Notes: generated by a model not told the origin, from the letters alone. DNA of 64,000 nt from Phycisphaerae bacterium (GCA_030745875.1 JASLNT010000090.1:1-64000); one strand, 5' to 3'; positions 8,180-17,312 are shown, counted from the first letter of the stretch. Translations and numbers: made by a program.

Positions 8180-9135
8180 TTCAGCATTTCCACGAACGCC
8201 TGAATGCGGGTGAGCACGTAGGCGCCGTCCGATTCGTCGTCTCCAGCGGCCAGGTCCAGCACGGGCCTCGATAGCGATTCTTTGAGTCGCCCAGTCTCTC
8301 CGTGCCACGTGTCGCACCATTGGTATCGCCTGTAAATCAGGCCTTTGGCGCCCCGGGCGACGATCTGGCGATTCAGATATTCATACAGTTGATTGTTCGG
8401 GCGGCGCATGGCGTGGGGAATCCGCCCGAAGTACGCGTCCGCCAGCTCGCCAACCGGATCGTTTTTCAGGTGTTCCCGGTCGAAGGGCGACGCCATTGTC
8501 ATTTCACCTCCCGCGGTCGCGTCGAGGACTATCGTCCCGCCGGCCTGTTCGACCAGATCAAATATCTCGAAGTCCGTCGACCGCAACGGCCCGCCCGCCA
8601 GCGCCAGCGGCGCGCCGGAGGGCTCCTGCGCCGTCAGGTCGTCGGGGATCGTCCCGTTGCGGTACAACTGCGCGATTGCCCGGGACAGATCTCCGGATTT
8701 CACTTTCCCGGCCGCGGCGCGGAGCGTGGCTCGCATCGTATCGTAATGCAACATGGTCTCAACAAGGTGCGATTGCGTCGGTTCGCTCCCGCCGATTGTC
8801 TCCAGAAACCGCCCCAGGCGGGCCAGCTCGTCGCGATACAGGTTCCGCGACGACGCCGTGCGCCACGTGGCCGGCACGTTCATCAGGAATACAGGCCTGT
8901 CGCATCGCGATTCGATAATCTCCGGTGAACGGCGCATCTGGTCGCAGACGGTTGTCGCGACCACCGCGCGGGCGGGGGTATTGCAGGCGGCGTGGATGAA
9001 CGCGGCGGCAAACGGGCAGAGACCGGCGGTTATCCCTTCACGGGTTGGGTTCGGCGCGATGCGCATGGGCTTAAGACCGTAAGCCGCCATCCACTCAGCC
9101 GGTGCGAACGGGCATGTGTACAGGACGTTTTTCAC
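8176..9135 (-). CDS. HgdB-family protein (second of three)
   Basis: 319 residues. It opens with VLYTCPFAPAEWMAAYGLKP, the usual HgdB start in which Cys lies in the first strand. It continues with GLCPFAAAFIHAA and TTVCDQMRRSPEII, which carry cluster-ligand cysteines. The C-terminus has a helical GLIYRRYQWCDTWHGE segment with a further Cys. ATG at 9135 overlaps the end of the upstream HgdB gene by 4 bases, so the two are translationally coupled. It is shorter than typical 2-hydroxyglutaryl-CoA dehydratase subunits (about 380-480 residues). Confidence 0.85.
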   Translation of the reverse strand: MKNVLYTCPFAPAEWMAAYGLKPMRIAPNPTREGITAGLCPFAAAFIHAACNTPARAVVATTVCDQMRRSPEIIESRCDRPVFLMNVPATWRTASSRNLYRDELARLGRFLETIGGSEPTQSHLVETMLHYDTMRATLRAAAGKVKSGDLSRAIAQLYRNGTIPDDLTAQEPSGAPLALAGGPLRSTDFEIFDLVEQAGGTIVLDATAGGEMTMASPFDREHLKNDPVGELADAYFGRIPHAMRRPNNQLYEYLNRQIVARGAKGLIYRRYQWCDTWHGETGRLKESLSRPVLDLAAGDDESDGAYVLTRIQAFVEMLK

Positions 9136-10331
9136 GCGTTCGATCCGCCTTTTCTGCTCCGGACGGTTTCAAACAACGCTTCGACGCGTACGGCGATGCG
9201 GGCCGAATCGGATGGTGAGTAGTCAGTTTCGATCCGCAGGTAGGGGATGCCCAGCGCGACGGCCAGATTCCGAACGCGCGCCGACTCCACGTCGTAGGTC
9301 AGGCACGCCTGCCAGATCAACTCGATAATGCAGTCCGGACGATAATCGCCAGCCAATTCAGCAAGCAACTCCATCCGCGAATCGTTTGGCGTCATGACCG
9401 AGCAGGGCAAGTGGAAGTACTTCTCGGCGATTGCCGAAAGAGGGTCGTCTCCCTGGTCGTCGACGTCTTCGTAGATCGGTTTGATTCCGCTGCAGTTTTC
9501 CATCGCGACGACCAGACCGCCTGAGTTCTCGATGATATCCAGCACGCGATGAGCCCCGTGCGGGACCGGTACTCCGGTCATCATTACTCTCACGCGGTCG
9601 GCGTATTCAGCGGGTCCGGGTTTTCCGGTCAGTTGCTGCAGCGCCTCGGCGTAATGGTCCAGGGCGCCCGGTATGCAGGCGATTATGCTCTGGAAGTCAA
9701 GCAGGAGCCTGCCCGTAAGCGGCGGGGCGTCGGACTGCATTAACTCGGCCAGGCGACGCTTCAAGGAACGCTGGCGATTCATCAGGGTAATGGCTTCGCG
9801 GAGTTTGGCGTCGGTGATCTCTACGGAGAAAAGCTCTTCCAACGCCTCCTTGAGCTTTCGCATTTCGGCTTTCCAGTGTTCCATCGCTTCCCGCGCGTAT
9901 GGTTTCTGCGGGAGTTCCAGCACGTGCATCCGGCACGTTCGCCCCATAAGCTCGTACATCTTTTTCTTCCCGTCGCACGTGGTCTCGGCGACGATCAGGT
10001 CGGCCATTTCGAGGAACGGATTGGCTTTCTGCGTGTGGTACCCGTACGTCGACTTGATCAACGGGCAGAGGTTGGCGGGCAGGTCATCCTCCGCCGGGCC
10101 CACCATTTCCGCCGATCCTCCGCACAAACACGCGGTAATCCCTCCGGCGGCAAGGACAAGTTCTCGGGGGGTGTACTCGCACATAATTCCCACAATCGGG
10201 CGCCCGGCGGCCTTGGCGGCGCCGGCGTATTCGATGCAGTGGGAGACCATATCTTCAAACCATTCAAACGCTTTGCACGGCGCATCGCCGCGCGGCGCCT
10301 CCGAGTCCGAATTTTCACAGCATTTACTCAT
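9132..10331 (-). CDS. HgdB/YjiM-like double-cubane-type reductase subunit (first of three)
   Basis: 399 residues. Visible features are PIVGIMCEYTPRELVLAAGG, ACLCGGSAEM, LPANLCPLIKSTYGY, ETTCDGKKKMYELMG and, near the C-terminus, IIELIWQACLTYDVES. These match proteins annotated as double-cubane-cluster anaerobic reductases, which receive electrons from an ATP-driven activator such as the one at 6018-6794. The N-terminus is Cys-rich (KCCENSDSE). What it reduces cannot be read from sequence. Confidence 0.88.
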   Translation of the reverse strand: MSKCCENSDSEAPRGDAPCKAFEWFEDMVSHCIEYAGAAKAAGRPIVGIMCEYTPRELVLAAGGITACLCGGSAEMVGPAEDDLPANLCPLIKSTYGYHTQKANPFLEMADLIVAETTCDGKKKMYELMGRTCRMHVLELPQKPYAREAMEHWKAEMRKLKEALEELFSVEITDAKLREAITLMNRQRSLKRRLAELMQSDAPPLTGRLLLDFQSIIACIPGALDHYAEALQQLTGKPGPAEYADRVRVMMTGVPVPHGAHRVLDIIENSGGLVVAMENCSGIKPIYEDVDDQGDDPLSAIAEKYFHLPCSVMTPNDSRMELLAELAGDYRPDCIIELIWQACLTYDVESARVRNLAVALGIPYLRIETDYSPSDSARIAVRVEALFETVRSRKGGSNA

Positions 10332-10372
10332 ATTGAACTCTCCGCCCCCATGGTTATCATCGGCGTAACGTC

Positions 10373-11374
10373 CTAGAACTCCCAGCGGAGCTGCATGCCC
10401 AGCGTATTGTCTTCGCGGGCGTTTCCCACATTGCCCAGCATACCGTAGACCGCTGAAACTGTCAGGTGAGAGTTAACGATCCAACTGGCCGAGAAGGCGC
10501 GCCAGTTGTCTTCCTTACCGACGAGTCCGGGGATCTTCCCATACGGATCGGGCTTGGTTCGAATCTCGTAACCCAGGGTCAACCAGTTGGTCGGCATGTA
10601 CACGGCGCTGCCTTCGAACGTTGCGTGGTATGTGTCTCCAAATCCGAACAGACCGATCTGGGCGGCTTGCGAGAATCGAACGCCTCCCGTCAGTATCAAA
10701 GGTCGTCCGAAGGCGAGCTTCGGGAACATCTTTGACGCTGTCAGTGTGAAGTCCACTCCGCTGCTGCGGTCGAGCCCTATCGCCTTGAACGGACCGCCGA
10801 GATTCCGATCGATCCGCTGGACGCCGTCGTTGTACTTGAAGTGCACTCCGGCGGTGACTGCGGGCAGGGGCAGGCCGAAGGAGTTCTCCTCGATCAGCAA
10901 TCCGCGCAAATTGAAGTGATGCAACTGCACGTTGTCTCGACCGGGGTCCATGCCCAGGTCGCGGATGTCGTCGGTTAACGAACCGAGGTTCAGTAAGTTG
11001 TAGGCGTATCCGATCTCCAAGCGGTTGAACAGCGGCTGGGTCACTGCAAATACGTGCATCTCCCTCGTGCCGATGTTCAGGAAACTGTAGGAGACGACGG
11101 CGTTTCCGCAGCATTCCGTTGTGCATGATGCGTTGCAGATATACGCCAGAGGCGTGATCGCGCCTCCGGAATAGCCTTCTATTGAGTGAAACGGCAGGGG
11201 GGGGCAGCAGTCATGGTGATGCGCCTCGGGGGCGGTCGCCTCGGCGGGCGGTGAGTTTTCTTCGGCCGCCAACGCCAACGCTTCACCTGCATCCAGCCAC
11301 TTGTCTGCTCCCATTATCGGCGTAACTGTTATCGCCATGACGGCAACCATGGCGCAGAAAACGATCTTTGTCAT
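10373..11374 (-). CDS. exported outer-membrane-type protein (DUF3034-like)
   Basis: 333 residues with a signal peptide (residues 1-23). There is a His/Cys-rich segment (EAHHHDCCPPLPFHSIEG) and a beta-rich body that opens with GYSGGAITPLAYICN and ends with an amphipathic strand NTLGMQLRWEF, as in outer-membrane beta barrels. I think of the DUF3034 family from the GYSGGAITPLAY motif, but this is from memory. It sits between a methyltransferase and the three HgdB genes, all transcribed together. Three Cys pairs (DCC, ASCTTECCG) suggest disulfides or metal binding. Confidence 0.6.
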   Translation of the reverse strand: MTKIVFCAMVAVMAITVTPIMGADKWLDAGEALALAAEENSPPAEATAPEAHHHDCCPPLPFHSIEGYSGGAITPLAYICNASCTTECCGNAVVSYSFLNIGTREMHVFAVTQPLFNRLEIGYAYNLLNLGSLTDDIRDLGMDPGRDNVQLHHFNLRGLLIEENSFGLPLPAVTAGVHFKYNDGVQRIDRNLGGPFKAIGLDRSSGVDFTLTASKMFPKLAFGRPLILTGGVRFSQAAQIGLFGFGDTYHATFEGSAVYMPTNWLTLGYEIRTKPDPYGKIPGLVGKEDNWRAFSASWIVNSHLTVSAVYGMLGNVGNAREDNTLGMQLRWEF

Positions 11375-11403
11375 CGTAATCTCCTTTCAAGCTTCTTCCA
11401 CGG

Positions 11404-12207
11404 TTATGCTTTGGTTGCGACGAACAGGCCTTGCGTGATTTTGCCTTCGTCGGCGAGTGTTTTCATGAACTCCATCTCGACGCCCATCGCTCCCATCAAC
11501 TCCATGTTGAACCCGATGATCTTCAGGGCGTCGTACGTAAGTTGCATGTTCAGCATGTTCAGGTAGAGGCCCGCGTAGCGTGCGAACCGTTCGGTGTCTG
11601 CGGCGATCTTCACTTCGCAGCCGTTGCCCGCCAGGAGTTTGGAATAACCCTCGATGTCCTGGATGTTCGGGAACTTCATGAACGTCAGGAAACGCTCGGC
11701 TTCCTCGTTGCTCAGTCCCGCCGGGCCTTCGACCCAGTCGGTGAATGCGATTGTTCCGCCTGGTTTCACCAGCCGGGCGGCTTCGGCGATCAGCGCCGCC
11801 TTGTCACAGACGTAGCACCACGCGTCCTCGCCCCAGACGAAATCCGCTTCGGCGTCCGGGAGGGTGGTTTCGCATGCGTCGGCGAGAACGAAGTTGATTC
11901 GATCGTCCAGACCTTCGCTCTGGCATCGTTGTCGGCCTTGATCGATAACCGTTTGGGTGGCGTCCACGCCCGTCATTTTCGCCACATTTGCAAAACGGAG
12001 CAGGAACCGCATTCCCGCTCCGTTGCAGCAGCACAGGTCGACCCCTGACGAGCTTCCTGCGATTTGCGCCTTTTCGGCGAGGTCCAGCGACGAAGCAAAC
12101 CCGCCGATGTGGATCTGTTCGCCCATAACGAGTTCCCAGAGCAAGCCCTCGGCGCCGCTGTAAACGGCTTGTACGTCCGCCAGTCCGATACCGTCGATAG
12201 TCTTCAT
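11404..12207 (-). CDS. class I SAM-dependent methyltransferase
   Basis: 267 residues. A Rossmann methyltransferase with an unusual motif I, DLCCCNGAGMRFL, instead of the common DvGCGtG. Motif II is GVDATQTVI, and DFVWGEDAWCYV and VKPGGTIAFTDW follow. The substrate is unknown. It is the first gene of the minus-strand run leading into the HgdB cluster, 29 bases before the DUF3034-like gene. The C-terminal half has a long Met-rich helical stretch. Confidence 0.8.
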   Translation of the reverse strand: MKTIDGIGLADVQAVYSGAEGLLWELVMGEQIHIGGFASSLDLAEKAQIAGSSSGVDLCCCNGAGMRFLLRFANVAKMTGVDATQTVIDQGRQRCQSEGLDDRINFVLADACETTLPDAEADFVWGEDAWCYVCDKAALIAEAARLVKPGGTIAFTDWVEGPAGLSNEEAERFLTFMKFPNIQDIEGYSKLLAGNGCEVKIAADTERFARYAGLYLNMLNMQLTYDALKIIGFNMELMGAMGVEMEFMKTLADEGKITQGLFVATKA

Positions 12208-12520
12208 ACCATTATCCTCGTGACATGGTCGATGCGTGTGAGAAGGGGGGGTGAGGTCGCGGATTCACCGTCTGCGATGGCGGGCGCTCACCACGAGCGC
12301 GAAATGGGAACCACTCAGCCGTACTCCATGGAGTACATTTCAACAATTACCTGTTCGTGATGCTTCATTGTCCCGATACCGAAGGTATGCCTGATATGGA
12401 CATTATCCCCGCAAGACGGGTAATGCAAGAGTAATCATCGGGGCGATCGAACGGATCTGAGCCTGTCGCCGGTGAGCGGCATGTGTTATAGTTTCAGGGT
12501 GCGAATGTCGGGAGAAACAA
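12208..12520. promoter_or_regulatory. divergent intergenic region with a perfect palindrome
   Basis: This region separates the minus-strand methyltransferase run from selA. It holds a perfect 16-bp palindrome, GTACTCCATGGAGTAC, at 12321-12336, which is a plausible operator. Small hairpins follow at ATACCGAAGGTAT and CCCGCAAGACGGG. A TATAGT at 12487-12492 could be the selA -10 element, but the -35 is weak. Confidence 0.45.
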
Positions 12521-13921
12521 ATGACTTCATCAATCAAACAGGAACTGCTCCGGGCGCTTCCGTCGATAACGGATCTGCTGGCTGGAGAGACTGTCGTCGG
12601 TTGGCTTGCTGAACACCCTCGCAGTCTGGTCACCGTATGCCTTAGAGACGCCGTGGAGGAGATTCGCGGGCACATCCTGAACGATACCGGCGGACGGTGC
12701 GGCGCGGCGCACGCGAGCGTTGATTATGTTGTTGCGCTGGCGGGCGAAAAACTCGCCGATAGAACCTCGCCGCACGTTCGAGGCGCCGTCAACGCTACGG
12801 GAATAATACTGCACACGGCGCTTGGGCGGGCTGTCTGGCCGGAGGACGTTGTCGATTCAATTGCGGACGAACTCAAGGGATACGTTACGCTGGCGATTGA
12901 CCGGGAATCCGGAAAGCGCAGTGACCGCGACCTGCGGATAGAGTATTTGCTTACCGAACTGACCGGAGCCGAAGCCGGGCTCGTGGTCAACAACAACGCA
13001 GCGGCTACGATGCTGGTTCTGGCGGCGCTGGCGTCCGGTAAGGAAGTCGTCGTATCGCGAGGGCAACTTGTCGAGATCGGCGGATCGTTCCGCCTTCCGG
13101 ACGTTATGGCTCAAAGCGGCGCCAAACTCGTTGAAGTAGGCGCCACCAATCGGACTCACCCGAAGGATTACGCCGACGTGATAAACATGAAGACGGCGGC
13201 TTTGCTGCGAGTTCACCCGAGCAACTATCGCGTGATCGGCTTTACGAGGGAAGTTTCGCTGGTCGAGATGTCCGAAGTAGCCGAAGCCCAGGGCGTGATA
13301 CTGATAGACGATCTCGGAGCCGGAGCCATAGTCGGGCTCGAGCAGTTCGGCCTGCCGCACGAACCAACAGTTCGCGAATCGATAGAGGCCGGAGCCCACA
13401 TTGTCCTGTTCAGCGCCGACAAGCTTATAGGAGCTGCGCAGGGAGGCGTAATCGTCGGCCGCAAGGACCTGATCGCACGTATTCGCAAGCATCCGCTCGC
13501 GCGGGCGATGCGAGCCGACAAGTCGTGCCTGATGGTGCTGGAACGGACGCTCCAGATGTTCCGTGATCCGGAGAAGCTGTCTGAATGTCATCCGACGTAT
13601 CGGATGGCGGCGGAGCCCGACGAAACGCTCAAAGCTCGCGCCGAGGCGCTGTCCAAGGCGCTGGATGTCGAGGCGACGGTGTGTCAGGGGGTGGGGTATC
13701 TCGGCAGCGGATCGCTTCCGACTCACGAGCTGCCCACCTGGGTGGTGAAAGTCTCCCCGCCTGATATCCCGCCGGCCGAGCTCGCACGCCGCTTGAGAAT
13801 GGATGATGCGTGCGTCTTCACCCGCATCGAAGACGAGCAGGTCGTTATGGACGTTCGCACAATCACAGACGATCAGATTGACCTGATCGCCCAGGCGTTT
13901 GCTCGCCAGTTGAGCCAGTGA
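12521..13921 (+). CDS. selA: L-seryl-tRNA(Sec) selenium transferase
   Basis: 466 residues. This PLP enzyme converts seryl-tRNA(Sec) to selenocysteinyl-tRNA(Sec) using selenophosphate. Family marks: an N-terminal helical domain ending in VRGAVNATGIILHTALGRA, AGLVVNNNAAATMLVL, and the PLP lysine in LFSADKLIGAAQGG (residue 301). ATG 12521 has GGGAGA seven bases upstream. Its stop overlaps the selB start. Its presence with selB, selD and tRNA-Sec shows that the bacterial selenocysteine pathway is complete. Confidence 0.97.
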   Translation: MTSSIKQELLRALPSITDLLAGETVVGWLAEHPRSLVTVCLRDAVEEIRGHILNDTGGRCGAAHASVDYVVALAGEKLADRTSPHVRGAVNATGIILHTALGRAVWPEDVVDSIADELKGYVTLAIDRESGKRSDRDLRIEYLLTELTGAEAGLVVNNNAAATMLVLAALASGKEVVVSRGQLVEIGGSFRLPDVMAQSGAKLVEVGATNRTHPKDYADVINMKTAALLRVHPSNYRVIGFTREVSLVEMSEVAEAQGVILIDDLGAGAIVGLEQFGLPHEPTVRESIEAGAHIVLFSADKLIGAAQGGVIVGRKDLIARIRKHPLARAMRADKSCLMVLERTLQMFRDPEKLSECHPTYRMAAEPDETLKARAEALSKALDVEATVCQGVGYLGSGSLPTHELPTWVVKVSPPDIPPAELARRLRMDDACVFTRIEDEQVVMDVRTITDDQIDLIAQAFARQLSQ

Positions 13922-15876
13922 CCTCCATGGGCTCCGATCGCAAGAACATCATGCTGGGCACCGCCGGCCACGTTGACCACGGAAAGACCGCGCTTGTGAA
14001 GGTGCTGACCGGTTGCAACACCGATACGCTGGCGGTCGAGCAGCAGCGGGGGCTGACTATCGAACTCGGTTTCGCGCCGTGCCAAATGTACGACGATCGG
14101 ATCGTGGGGATTGTAGACGTGCCCGGGCACGTGGGCTTCATCCGCAACATGGTCGCCGGCGCGCAGGGTATCGACGTGGTCGTGCTGGTGGTGGCCGCCG
14201 ACGACGGGGTGATGCCCCAGACTCGCGAGCATCTTGATATTCTGACGTTGATGGGCGTCCGCCACGGACTTACCGCTCTTACCAAAACGGATATCGTCGA
14301 CGACGAACTGTGCGAGATGGCCCGCGACGATGTGCGTACGTTTGTCGCGGGCACGTTCCTTGAGAATGCTCCGATCTGCCCGGTGTCGAACGTCACCGGT
14401 GAGGGCTTTGGCGAATTCATGTCGGCGATGAACGAAGCGGTCGACGCGTGCGAGCCCCGCCGGATCGACGGGCTGTTCCGCCTGTGGGTGGAGCGGTCGT
14501 TTACGATTCGCGGGTTCGGAACTGTGGTTTCGGGCATTCCGTCCAGCGGACAGATCAGCGTTGGAGATGAATTGCGCGTTCCTCACAGCGGGCGCAAAGC
14601 GCGCGTTCGCGGAGTGGAGGTGTACGGGCGGGAGTCCGAAACGGGGATGGCGGGCGAGTGCGTGGCGATAAATCTGGTCGATGTCGATTCCGACGATGTC
14701 CCGCGCGGATCCCTGGTTTGCGACAGCGATGTCTACGAACCGGCGAGCATGGTCGAAGCCGACCTTACACTGCTGGCCTCGGCGCACAAGGCGATGAAAG
14801 ATTATTCGGAAGTTCACGTGCACGTGGGCACCGCGGAGGTGATGGCCAATGTGGCGATGCTTCAGGGCGGTCCGATATCGCCCGGTGAGAAGCAGATCGT
14901 TCAACTGCGAATGAAGTCGCCGCTGGCGGTGGCTCCTGGGGAGCGGTTTGTTGTTCGGGCTCCTGGTCCGGCTGGTATCAACACCACGCTTGGCGGCGGG
15001 CGGATTCTCGACACCAGCGACAAACGCCTTCGCAGGAACCGACCCTGGACGCTCGAAAAGCTCACCGCCATGCGCGACGCGCTCGATTCGGCGCCCCAGT
15101 GGACCGCCATTCATCTAAAACAAGCCGGACAAGCCGTGTCCGCGGAAACGCTGGCCAGGCTCGCCCGAATGCCGCTTGCCCAGGCGCTTGAGGCGCTGAA
15201 GACCCTCACCGCCGAGCGAACCGCACGTAAAACGCCCGACGGCAAGTTCATCTGCTGCGAACTGATCGACCGGACGGCCGATGCGATCGTCGAAGCACTG
15301 GACAAATTCCACCAGGAAAACCCAACCAGAGGCGGTATGTCGCAAGGCGATCTGGCGGAGGCGGTGGAGGCGGGGGCGGGGCTGTTCGAACCGGCGCTGG
15401 AGGGGTTGCTGGACGCAGGGCGAGTTGAACAGGCCGAAACCGTGCTCGGTCTGCCCGGAAAAGGCACGCGATTGTCGGACGGGGATCGCGACCTGTGCGA
15501 GCGAATCGAGGAACTGTTGCGTCAGTCAGGCCTGGCGCCTCCGCTGCCAGCTGATATGGCTGGGCAACTGGGCGTCACCGATGCGAAATTTGCTGAAATG
15601 ACAGCACTTCTGTCCGATCGCGGAAAGGCGGTGCAGTTGGACCGTAAAGTCATTCTGCATAACGACACTGTCGATGCAGCCAAGACCGTAGTCCTCGACC
15701 TGTTCGCAAAAGCTCCGATATTCACAACGATGGAGTTCCGCGATGCGCTCGGAGCCAGCCGCAAAGTCGCCGTCCCGCTGCTGGACCACCTCGACGCACT
15801 GAAATTCACCGTTCGCACCGCCAATCGCCGCAAACCCGGCGCAGAGGCGCGCAAACGCCTGGCCGATAGTCAATAA
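13918..15876 (+). CDS. selB: selenocysteine-specific elongation factor
   Basis: 652 residues from GTG 13918, overlapping the selA stop as GTGA; ATG 13927 is an alternative. The GTPase domain has GTAGHVDHGKTALV, DVPGHVGFI and TKTD, followed by EF-Tu-like domains II-III. The C-terminal third has the helical winged-helix modules that bind the SECIS hairpin (end: SRKVAVPLLDHLDALKFT). It delivers Sec-tRNA(Sec) to ribosomes stalled at UGA codons with a SECIS. Length is close to that of other bacterial SelB proteins. Confidence 0.97.
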   Translation: MTSMGSDRKNIMLGTAGHVDHGKTALVKVLTGCNTDTLAVEQQRGLTIELGFAPCQMYDDRIVGIVDVPGHVGFIRNMVAGAQGIDVVVLVVAADDGVMPQTREHLDILTLMGVRHGLTALTKTDIVDDELCEMARDDVRTFVAGTFLENAPICPVSNVTGEGFGEFMSAMNEAVDACEPRRIDGLFRLWVERSFTIRGFGTVVSGIPSSGQISVGDELRVPHSGRKARVRGVEVYGRESETGMAGECVAINLVDVDSDDVPRGSLVCDSDVYEPASMVEADLTLLASAHKAMKDYSEVHVHVGTAEVMANVAMLQGGPISPGEKQIVQLRMKSPLAVAPGERFVVRAPGPAGINTTLGGGRILDTSDKRLRRNRPWTLEKLTAMRDALDSAPQWTAIHLKQAGQAVSAETLARLARMPLAQALEALKTLTAERTARKTPDGKFICCELIDRTADAIVEALDKFHQENPTRGGMSQGDLAEAVEAGAGLFEPALEGLLDAGRVEQAETVLGLPGKGTRLSDGDRDLCERIEELLRQSGLAPPLPADMAGQLGVTDAKFAEMTALLSDRGKAVQLDRKVILHNDTVDAAKTVVLDLFAKAPIFTTMEFRDALGASRKVAVPLLDHLDALKFTVRTANRRKPGAEARKRLADSQ

Positions 15877-15913
15877 AACCGGGCCGTGGGGCAATTTAGT
15901 TTATTTCCTTTTC

Positions 15914-15942
15914 TTTTGCTTCTGCGGTGAGAATGGTATAAT
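15914..15942 (+). promoter_or_regulatory. probable promoter of the first novel selenoprotein gene
   Basis: A perfect TATAAT (15937-15942) lies 17 bases after TTTTGC (15914-15919). Transcription would start near 15949, about 44 bases before the ATG, so the gene is not only read through from selB. Confidence 0.5.
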
Positions 15943-15992
15943 CCACGCAGCATGTTCGTCTTTGCGTTTTTCAACACGAAAGGATCGGGCAA

Positions 15993-17312
15993 ATGACTAG
16001 AGTAACGATAAGCAGCGTGCTGGTGATGATGTGTGCGTCGGCGGTTCTGGGCGCAGGCGACCTGACATTCATGAAGAAACCGTCTGCGACAGCATCCTAT
16101 TCTCGCGTGTACGTGTCTCGCTTTGCACACGGAGGCGCCGACAAGGCCCGCGGACTGGTTAACGAGCACTCCGTCGTAGGCGTTGTCCAGGGGATGCCGG
16201 GCGGTGTTCAAATTGCGATAGACTCCGCAAAGCCCGACGCCACCCAACCCGACCTCGTCCGTCTGGATTTTTCCGGAAAGGGCAAATTCACAGGCGCCCC
16301 GACGGCTTCGATCAAGATGAGGCCGTCCGGAAGCCGCGGAGCGACTATGGGTACGGTCGGTCCGGTGATTGTCGCTGTCAAGCGCGATGGTCAATCGATT
16401 CCCGTATTCATTCGGGGAACTTACTGGAAACAGAACACATCCAGGGGCCTTTCGCTGATGTTGACTTCCGCCGTTGAGGGCAGTTGCAAGTTCGGAGCCA
16501 AGACCTATCCGGTCAGAGTTATTGACGGCAATTCGAATCTGAAATTCACCGACGCCCTTAAACCGCCGTATCGCCCGTCGACGACGATGGCGTTTGACCG
16601 CATCACGGTCGGCGACAGTAATGGCGCGTTTTCGCGCAACTCGGCTGGTTCTTACGTCGGTCAGCCTATCTCTGTCGACGGGAAGCTGTACAGCGTTGAC
16701 ATCTCAGGCATGAAGATCAAGGCGACCCCGATGAAAATCGCGGGAGGCAGCGTCAAAGTTAACGCCCCGCGATGGAGTTGCACGCTGGTCGGGAAGAAGT
16801 ACTATCTCTCGCTGACCGGAGGAAAGGCCCCGGTCTCCGTACCCGCCGATGAGTACGTCACCGCGAACTACACCGTCTTCACCGGAAGCGATCCTCGCAA
16901 GCGATGCGCCACGATAAGAGGATACGGGAGCTATCGCGGAGGCAAGGCTTTCACGGTGGGGTCCGGACAAACGGTTGATCTGGCGTTGGGGGCACCGATT
17001 GAGGCGACGGTGCTGGCTTCGAAGCGAGCAGGAAAAGTCAGCATTAACCTCATGATGAAAGACCCTCTTGGCGGGCGCATCAGCAGCATAACCACCGAAG
17101 AGGGCAAAAGACCGCCCGCACCGAGCATCGATGTCGTCGACAAGAGCGGAAAGACAGTGTACACCGCCAAATTGGAGTATGGATGAGGCAGCACATGTTC
17201 GCACACGTGGAGTGTGCCCAGCACCGCCAAAGGTGAATTTGACCTCCGTATCAAGTACGACACGAAACCGTTTGCGTCCAAAATTGTCGACTCGAAGCTG
17301 ACATTGAATTAG
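15993..17312 (+). CDS. undescribed exported selenoprotein, copy 1 (Sec at residue 398)
   Basis: The frame from ATG 15993 (AAAGGA eight bases upstream) has an in-frame TGA at 17184-17186 and then runs a further 41 codons to TAG 17310-17312. Read through, it gives 439 residues: a signal peptide (about 1-20), a beta-rich body with VRVIDGNSNLKF and DRITVGDSNGAF, and a C-terminal module LEYG-U-GSTCSHTWSVPS ending in FDLRIKYDTKPF. The second copy (25951-27282) has KYG-U-GGVCSYTGSVPK at the same place and alignable sequence after it. U and the next Cys are spaced UxxxC. It lies between selB and selD. I do not recognise the family, and function is unknown; an extracytoplasmic redox or metal-binding role is inference. 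A conventional caller would stop at residue 397. Confidence 0.85.
17184..17217 (+). promoter_or_regulatory. Sec UGA codon and bacterial SECIS hairpin of copy 1
   Basis: After TGA 17184-17186 there are 14 bases, then a perfect 6-bp stem GCACAC/GUGUGC (17201-17206 with 17212-17217) closing a 5-nt loop GUGGA. The loop begins with GU and lies 20 nt after the UGA, inside the range known for bacterial SECIS elements. Copy 2 has the same geometry. Confidence 0.82.

Noticed and set aside
13873..15114. Long minus-strand frame opposite selB
   Set aside because: It is the antisense shadow of a high-GC coding region; selB motifs are clear on the plus strand.
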